Source: Gemmatimonadales bacterium (GTDB lineage Bacteria; Gemmatimonadota; Gemmatimonadetes; Gemmatimonadales; GWC2-71-9). From it: a stretch of 64,000 bases of DNA. Made by a program: the position numbers and the translations under genes. This document shows positions 59,142 to 64,000 of this stretch, piece after piece (the stretch's first letter is position 1; each line of letters starts with the position of its first letter). The stretch is taken from NCBI GenBank assembly GCA_036265815.1, contig DATAOI010000044.1:62001-126000 (forward strand), written 5' to 3'. The notes below the pieces were generated by a model, which did no database searches, had not been told where the DNA came from, and was given only the letters and a program-made list of their open reading frames with translations.

Positions 59142-60449
59142 CTAACGCAACAGCGGCGCGGGCACCTCTCCAGCAGACCGTCGGGCCGCCTCCCGCCAGC
59201 CGATATCCCGGCGGAAGACCTTCCCCTCGAACTCGATCCCTTCGGCGGCACCCCGGCTCAGGCGCTGCGCCTCGCCGAACGTCGGGGCTACGGCCGTCAC
59301 CGTGAGGACGCGCCCGCCGCTTGCTCGCAGGACGCCGTCCGGTCCGCGGGTGGTGCCCGCGTGAAAGACCGTCACTCCGGCCGGCAAGACATCCGGAATG
59401 GTGATGGCCGCTCCCTTCTCAGGGGTGTCCGGGTAGCCGCGGGAGGCGAGCACCGTGGTGACCGAGGCGTGATCCCGTCGCTGGACGACGGGCGAGACCC
59501 CCTCGCCCCGCGCGACCCGAAAGACACACTCGGTGAGTCCTTCCGACACCAGCGGCAGCACCACCTGCGCTTCCGGATCTCCCAACCGGCAGTTGAACTC
59601 CACGACCGAAAGCTCTCCTGTCGGGTCCACCATGAGGCCGGCGTACAACACGCCAGTGAAGGGAGTGCCCTGACTGCGGAGCTGTTCGAGGGTGGGGTGT
59701 AGCACCCGCCGGCGCACCTGCTCGAGCAGGGCAGGGGTGGCCAACGACACGGGGCTGTAGGCCCCCATGCCGCCGGTGTTGGGGCCGCCATCGCCCTCGA
59801 GCAGCCGCTTGTGGTCCTGAGCCACCGGGAGGAGCTCGACGTCCATGCCATCGGTGAGGGCGAGGACCGAGATCTCCTCACCCTCGAGAAAGTCCTCCAC
59901 CACCACGGTCCGCCCCGCCTCGCCGAACTTTCCCTCACCCAGCATCGCCCGCACGACCGCCGCGGCATCTCCCCGGGTGGCGCAGACTACGGCGCCTTTC
60001 CCGGCCGCCAGGCCCGAGGCCTTCACCACCAGAGGCTCGGAGTGCCGGTCGACGTACTCCAGTGCGGAGGGGAGGTCCTGGAACGTGCGACTTCCGGCGG
60101 TCGGCACGCCGGCGGCCGCCATGAGCTCCTTGGAGAATGCTTTCGACGCCTCGATCTGGGCGGCCGCGGCACTGGGCCCGAAGACCGCGCGCCCTTCCGC
60201 TCTCAGACGATCGGCCAGCCCGCGCGCGAGTGGAACCTCGGGGCCGATCACGGTGAGATCGATCCCGTGCATGTCGGCCGCGTCGGCCAGCCGGTCGAGG
60301 TCGTCGGCGGGGATCGGGAGGTTGACCGCCAGCTCCGCGGTGCCCGGATTTCCCGGTGCGCAGTAGAGATCGGAGTCTGGGTTCTCCCGGCGGAGGGACC
60401 AGCAGATGGCGTGCTCCCGGCCCCCGCCGCCGACGACCAGAAGCCTCAC
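59142..60449 (-). CDS. purD: Phosphoribosylamine-glycine ligase
   Basis: 435 residues. '[15 protein letters not shown]' is the N-terminal fold start, '[15 protein letters not shown]' the ATP-grasp loop, and '[12 protein letters not shown]' and '[18 protein letters not shown]' the catalytic blocks. It makes glycinamide ribonucleotide in purine synthesis. GTG start overlaps the M48 protease stop by four bases. guaB, another purine gene, is elsewhere in the window (40.7 kb). Confidence 0.96.
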   Translation of the reverse strand: MRLLVVGGGGREHAICWSLRRENPDSDLYCAPGNPGTAELAVNLPIPADDLDRLADAADMHGIDLTVIGPEVPLARGLADRLRAEGRAVFGPSAAAAQIEASKAFSKELMAAAGVPTAGSRTFQDLPSALEYVDRHSEPLVVKASGLAAGKGAVVCATRGDAAAVVRAMLGEGKFGEAGRTVVVEDFLEGEEISVLALTDGMDVELLPVAQDHKRLLEGDGGPNTGGMGAYSPVSLATPALLEQVRRRVLHPTLEQLRSQGTPFTGVLYAGLMVDPTGELSVVEFNCRLGDPEAQVVLPLVSEGLTECVFRVARGEGVSPVVQRRDHASVTTVLASRGYPDTPEKGAAITIPDVLPAGVTVFHAGTTRGPDGVLRASGGRVLTVTAVAPTFGEAQRLSRGAAEGIEFEGKVFRRDIGWREAARRSAGEVPAPLLR

Positions 60450-61462
60450 GGTTTCTGCGCGTTCCGAAAGGCGTCGCGGGCCCGCTCGGCGGCTCGCTTG
60501 GCTGCCTCGGCCACCTGGGTGGCGAGCTCACGGGCCTCGCCCGCGTAATAGCTCCTCGCCGCGCCCAGGTCGTCCCGCAGCGGGCGCTCCTCGGCGTCGG
60601 GTCCGCGCCGGACGTACTCGCCCCGGAGGATCCGCTCGTATTCGCCGCTGGTGACCCAGCGCTGCAGCTCCGCGGCACGCACGGTGTGCATCGGGTGGGT
60701 GAGCGCCAGGGTGCTGAGGACTTTGTAGACCACGTCCAGGCCTTCGCCGCTGGCGGCATACTCATGGGCCTGCTGCATGAACGCGTCGACGTTGAGCTGG
60801 GCGGTGAATCCCTCGCCCCGGCCGCCGCCGGCCATCTTCATGTCCAGGCTCTGTGCGGCCACCACGTCCTGGGCGCCCAGCAGACCCGCCCGGTCGGAGG
60901 AGAGCTCCGACTTGCGCGACCACTCGAGAAAAGCGAGTCGCACCGGTAACACCGCGATGCTCGCCAAGACCGGGAGCGCGCCCAGGCTGATGAGCGCGAG
61001 AATGGCCGCGATGGTCCGGTACAGCGCGTGGCCGCTCATCACGTGTCCCATCTCGTGCGCCAGGAGGACCCGCAGCTCGTCGTCGTTCAGCAGCTCGACG
61101 GCCGCGGAGTGGATCACGATGAACGGCTTGTCGATGCCGTACGCGCCGGCGTTGAAGAAGGGGGTCTGGGAGACGTACAGCTCGGGCACGGTGGGCCAAT
61201 CGAAGGTGGTGACCACCTCGTTGTGCATGTGCCACAGCTTGGGAAACTGCGCCGGGCCGATCCGGACGGCGTTCCCCTGAAAGAGCAGCCGCACCCCGCG
61301 CTCGCCACCGATGAGCGCCAGCACCTTCCTGATGATCTCGTCGACACCAGGGACGGAGCGGAGGGTCTGCAGTGCCGCCCGGTCCGCCGGGTGCTCCCAT
61401 GAGACCGCCGCGATCTGGGCGAAGCTCTGGCGCGGGCGTACGGCGGGAACGGAAGTGCTCAT
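60446..61462 (-). CDS. M48-family zinc metallopeptidase
   Basis: 338 residues. HEMGH at 136-140 gives the zinc site, with the third ligand in 'RKSELSSDRAGLLG' near 185. One or two membrane segments follow the motif ('AAILALISLGALPVLASIAV'), so it is membrane-bound. The C-terminal 70 residues are an Ala/Glu-rich helix. Many bacteria carry this YjeP/loiP-like form; its substrates are unknown. Coupled to purD only by the overlapping junction. Confidence 0.87.
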   Translation of the reverse strand: MSTSVPAVRPRQSFAQIAAVSWEHPADRAALQTLRSVPGVDEIIRKVLALIGGERGVRLLFQGNAVRIGPAQFPKLWHMHNEVVTTFDWPTVPELYVSQTPFFNAGAYGIDKPFIVIHSAAVELLNDDELRVLLAHEMGHVMSGHALYRTIAAILALISLGALPVLASIAVLPVRLAFLEWSRKSELSSDRAGLLGAQDVVAAQSLDMKMAGGGRGEGFTAQLNVDAFMQQAHEYAASGEGLDVVYKVLSTLALTHPMHTVRAAELQRWVTSGEYERILRGEYVRRGPDAEERPLRDDLGAARSYYAGEARELATQVAEAAKRAAERARDAFRNAQKP

Positions 61463-61538
61463 GGTATGACTCAGGTTAGAGGAGCTCGCCGTACGGGAAC
61501 AGTATCAGATAGTTTCACATTGAGACACGCGCGTCAGC

Positions 61539-62714
61539 TCACCCGGCGCTCGCCGCGAAGGCCCGGTCCAGGTCCTCGATCAGGTCCTCCGCGTCCTCCA
61601 CGCCGCAGCTCAGCCGGACCAGACTGTCGGTCAGTCCCAGCTTCTGGCGCAACGCCGGCGGCACCGATGCGTGAGTCATGCTGGCGGGATGGCCGATCAG
61701 GCTCTCGACCCCGCCAAGCGACTCGGCGAGGGCGAACACGCGGGTCCGCTCGACGAAGCGCCGGGCTCGGGCGGCATCGCCCAGATCGAGCGAGATCATC
61801 CCGCCGAAGCCGGACATCTGGCGGCAGGCCAGCTCGTGCTGCGGGTGGGAAGGCAGTCCCGGATAATAGAGCCGCGTCACGTCGGAGCGCCGGCTGATCC
61901 ATTCCGCGATGCGACGGCCGTTGGCGTCGTGCTGCCGCATGCGGAGCGGCAGGGTCTTGAGCCCCCTGAGCGCCAGCCAGCAGTCCATCGGGCCGGGCAC
62001 TCCACCCGCCGCGTTCTGGAGGAAACCCAGCCGTTCGGCCAGATCGTCCCGCGAGGTGATCAGCAGGCCTCCGACCATGTCGCTATGGCCGTTGAGGTAC
62101 TTGGTGGTGGAGTGCAGCACGATGTCCGCGCCGTGCTCGAGCGGGCGCTGGAAGAACGGCGTGGCGAAGGTGTTGTCCACCACGTAGAGATAGCCGTGGG
62201 CCCGGGTCAGGTCTCCCACCGCGGCGAGGTCGACCAGATTCATCATCGGATTGGTCGGAGTCTCGCAGTAGATCATCCGTGTGGCCGGGGTGAGCGCGGC
62301 CTCGATGGCATCGATCCCCCGCATGTCCACGAAGCTGAATCGCACCCCGAACTCGCCGTAGACCCGCTCCATCAGCCGGTGGGTGCCGCCGTAGACGTTG
62401 TCCCCGCAGACGACGTGATCGCCCGAACGCAACAGCTTGAGCACGTTGTCGAGCGCGGCGAGCCCGGAGCCGAAGGCGAACCCATGGGTCCCGCCCTCCA
62501 GACTGGCGACGTTGCGCTCGAGCGCCTCGCGGGTGGGGTTCTGGGTCCGCGCGTACTCGTAGCCTTTGTGCACTCCGAGCGCGGACTGCACGTAGGTCGA
62601 GGTCTGGTAGATGGGCGTCATGACGGCGCCGGAGAGCGGCTCGGGCACCTGGCCCGCGTGGACCGACCGGGTGGCGAATCGGTGCTGGGGATCTGTCGGG
62701 AGAATCCGGGTCAT
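61539..62714 (-). CDS. Cystathionine gamma-synthase/lyase-type PLP enzyme
   Basis: 391 residues of the Cys/Met metabolism family. Lys205 in 'LHSTTKYLNGHSD' binds PLP; 'YARTQNPTREALERNVASLE' and 'ETPTNPMMNLVDLAAV' are the family signatures, and 'ESLGGVESLIGHPASMTH' closes the active site. It could be MetB, a cystathionine gamma-lyase or an O-acetylhomoserine-type enzyme; sequence alone does not separate these. ATG at 62714 divergent from the response regulator. Regulatory sequence in the 87-base gap was not resolved. Confidence 0.9.
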   Translation of the reverse strand: MTRILPTDPQHRFATRSVHAGQVPEPLSGAVMTPIYQTSTYVQSALGVHKGYEYARTQNPTREALERNVASLEGGTHGFAFGSGLAALDNVLKLLRSGDHVVCGDNVYGGTHRLMERVYGEFGVRFSFVDMRGIDAIEAALTPATRMIYCETPTNPMMNLVDLAAVGDLTRAHGYLYVVDNTFATPFFQRPLEHGADIVLHSTTKYLNGHSDMVGGLLITSRDDLAERLGFLQNAAGGVPGPMDCWLALRGLKTLPLRMRQHDANGRRIAEWISRRSDVTRLYYPGLPSHPQHELACRQMSGFGGMISLDLGDAARARRFVERTRVFALAESLGGVESLIGHPASMTHASVPPALRQKLGLTDSLVRLSCGVEDAEDLIEDLDRAFAASAG

Positions 62715-62801
62715 CAGGGCCGGCGCCAGTGAGGGTGGCAGAAGCGTAATGGCGCGCCCCGCTCGGTTGAAGAGGGGGTGTGCCGCGGTTAGCTTCGGTG
62801 C

Positions 62802-63848
62802 GTGATCTCCCCGACTTCCAGCGTCGTCACCGCGCGCTGCCTCGTTGTCGACGACGATGCCTCGGTCCGGCGCGCGCTCGCTCGCGTCGTCGAGTCCCAC
62901 GGACTGGCCACCCTGGAAGCATCGTCCGGCGCCGAAGCGCTCGCGCTGCTGCAGCGCGATGGCGAAGTCCCCATCTGCATCAGCGACATCTACATGCCGG
63001 AGATGGACGGGGTCACCTTCCTGCGGGAGGCGCTGCGACTCTATCCGGACATGGCCATCATCATGCTCACCGGCGTGGCCGAGGTCACCACGGCGGTCGA
63101 GTGCCTCCAGCTCGGCGCGCTCGACTACATCTCCAAGCCGGTGCTGATCGAGGAGGTTCGGGCGCGGGTCGACAAGGCGCTGGAGAAGCGCGACCTCGTG
63201 CTGCAGAACCGGTTCTACCAGCAGAACCTGGAGGGCCGGGTCCGGGAGCTCGACCGCCGCAACAAGCAGTCGCTCATCAACGGAGTGCAGACGCTGGTCC
63301 ACGCGCTGGAGGCGAAGGACGCCTACACCAGCGGCCATTCCACCCGGGTGAGCCGATACGCCGTCAAGACCGCCGTGCAGCTCGGCTACACCGGCGAGCG
63401 GCTGGAGCAGATCCGTCTGGGCGGGGAGCTGCACGACATCGGGAAGATCGGAACCCGGGAGGACATCCTGAACAAGCCGGGGCCGTTGAGTCCCGAGGAG
63501 TTCGAGCACATCAAGGGTCACGTGACGCTGGGCGAGAGGATCCTGGCGCCATCCCTCGCCGAATCGCCCATCGTCCTGCAGATCGTCCGCTCGCACCACG
63601 AGCGGCTCGACGGCGGCGGTTTTCCCGACGGGCTCCAGGCCGAGGACATCCCGGTCGAAGCGAGAATCGTCGCGGTGGTGGATGCGTTCGACGCCATGAC
63701 CACCAACCGGGCGTACCGTCCGTCCCGCACGCCGGCCGACGCCGTCGACGAGCTCAAGCGCTGTGCCGGTACCCACTTCTACCCGCCGGCCGTGGACGCC
63801 TTCCTGCGGGCGTTCAGCGACGTCTCCGCTCTTCCCATCTCCCTCTGA
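62802..63848 (+). CDS. Response regulator with HD-GYP output domain
   Basis: 348 residues. The receiver has Asp62 in 'ISDIYMPEMDG', Lys112 in 'DYISKPV' and the acidic pocket 'VVDDD'. A coiled linker at about 125-160 leads to the HD-GYP domain with 'LHDIGKIG' (His211/Asp212), 'HHERLDGGGFPDG' at 265-277 (Phe in place of the usual Tyr in GYP) and 'DAFDAMTTNRAY'. It should hydrolyse cyclic di-GMP when phosphorylated. No partner kinase is nearby. GTG start. Confidence 0.93.
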   Translation: MISPTSSVVTARCLVVDDDASVRRALARVVESHGLATLEASSGAEALALLQRDGEVPICISDIYMPEMDGVTFLREALRLYPDMAIIMLTGVAEVTTAVECLQLGALDYISKPVLIEEVRARVDKALEKRDLVLQNRFYQQNLEGRVRELDRRNKQSLINGVQTLVHALEAKDAYTSGHSTRVSRYAVKTAVQLGYTGERLEQIRLGGELHDIGKIGTREDILNKPGPLSPEEFEHIKGHVTLGERILAPSLAESPIVLQIVRSHHERLDGGGFPDGLQAEDIPVEARIVAVVDAFDAMTTNRAYRPSRTPADAVDELKRCAGTHFYPPAVDAFLRAFSDVSALPISL

Positions 63849-63865
63849 CAGTCGAGCCGCCGCCC

Positions 63866-64000
63866 GTGCCGATCTCAGACACGCTCATGATCAGCGTCTC
63901 CGGCATGCGGGGGCACGTCGGCACCGACCTCACACCCGAGCTGGTGGCACGCCACGCGGCGGCACTGGGCGCCTGGGTGCGCACGTCCCCGCTGGGACAG
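63866..64000 (+). CDS. Phosphohexomutase (GlmM/ManB-like), 5' end only
   Basis: 45 codons before the window ends. 'ISVSGMRGHVGTDLTPELVARHAAALGAW' type sequence (residues 9-37, in two blocks) is the conserved N-terminus of phosphoglucosamine and phosphomannomutases ('S[GI]xRG..G..LTPE'). Start GTG, 17 bases after the response regulator stop. Which sugar phosphate it uses cannot be told from this part. Confidence 0.8.
   Translation, partial: MPISDTLMISVSGMRGHVGTDLTPELVARHAAALGAWVRTSPLGQ

Noticed and set aside
1-64000. CRISPR, prophage, transposon or integrase genes
   Set aside because: No repeat-spacer array, transposase DDE motif, integrase or phage structural gene was seen anywhere on either strand.

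Overview
The window is a high-GC bacterial chromosome segment packed with genes on both strands. Many genes start with GTG, and there are frequent 1-4 base overlaps of the TGATG, ATGA and GTGA type. The gene content suggests a Gram-negative, respiring, menaquinone-using bacterium: a TonB receptor, several small outer-membrane barrels, ETF plus ETF-quinone oxidoreductase, late futalosine-type menaquinone genes, and PadR paired with a MacB-like 'ADOP' permease. This mix recalls Gemmatimonadota, but that assignment is inference. No phage, insertion sequence, CRISPR array, rRNA or tRNA was seen.

Layout. 1-2.5 kb: end of a DUF4139 protein, a phosphoesterase and a SprT-like protease. 2.5-16.8 kb: glutaryl-CoA dehydrogenase, an ECF sigma factor with an unusual membrane partner, a TonB receptor, EtfBA, an amino-acid permease, an aminotransferase, PadR-permease and ETF-quinone oxidoreductase. 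All parts of the acyl-CoA dehydrogenase-to-quinone electron path therefore lie within 15 kb. 17.4-23.7 kb (minus): a lysine/diaminopimelate operon, dapE-like-asd-lysC-dapB-dapA-dapD-yjbQ, with a leader that looks like an attenuator. 23.9-31.4 kb: two lipoproteins sharing a new-looking repeat domain, an UMF1-type MFS protein, an S41-like protease and htpX-terC. The htpX-terC pair sits behind a clear yybP-ykoY manganese riboswitch with a terminator. 31.4-37.4 kb (minus): gpmI, two outer-membrane proteins, a PTPS-like protein, mobA, mobB and moeA.

37.4-46 kb: an SH3-repeat protein from a leaderless promoter, two more APC permeases, guaB, nrnA, an Nfu-Mrp iron-sulfur pair and a SAM hydrolase. 47-51 kb (minus): sigma, anti-sigma, bactofilin-like membrane protein and toastrack-like protein in one cassette, with a DUF4126 protein downstream. 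51.2-55 kb: menG, UbiD-, UbiA- and UbiX-family genes for menaquinone completion. 55-64 kb: two small enzymes or binding proteins, an outer-membrane protein, fpg with a UvrC-like GIY-YIG protein, purD with an M48 protease, a cystathionine gamma-synthase-type enzyme, an HD-GYP response regulator and the start of a phosphohexomutase.

The best candidates for something new are the ECF/CC-DGGG-protein/TonB locus with its shared promoter, the Cys-to-Thr change in the iron-sulfur site of ETF-quinone oxidoreductase, the paired repeat lipoproteins, the manganese riboswitch placed ahead of htpX, and the lysine-operon leader. All functions are read from motifs; no search or folding program was run.
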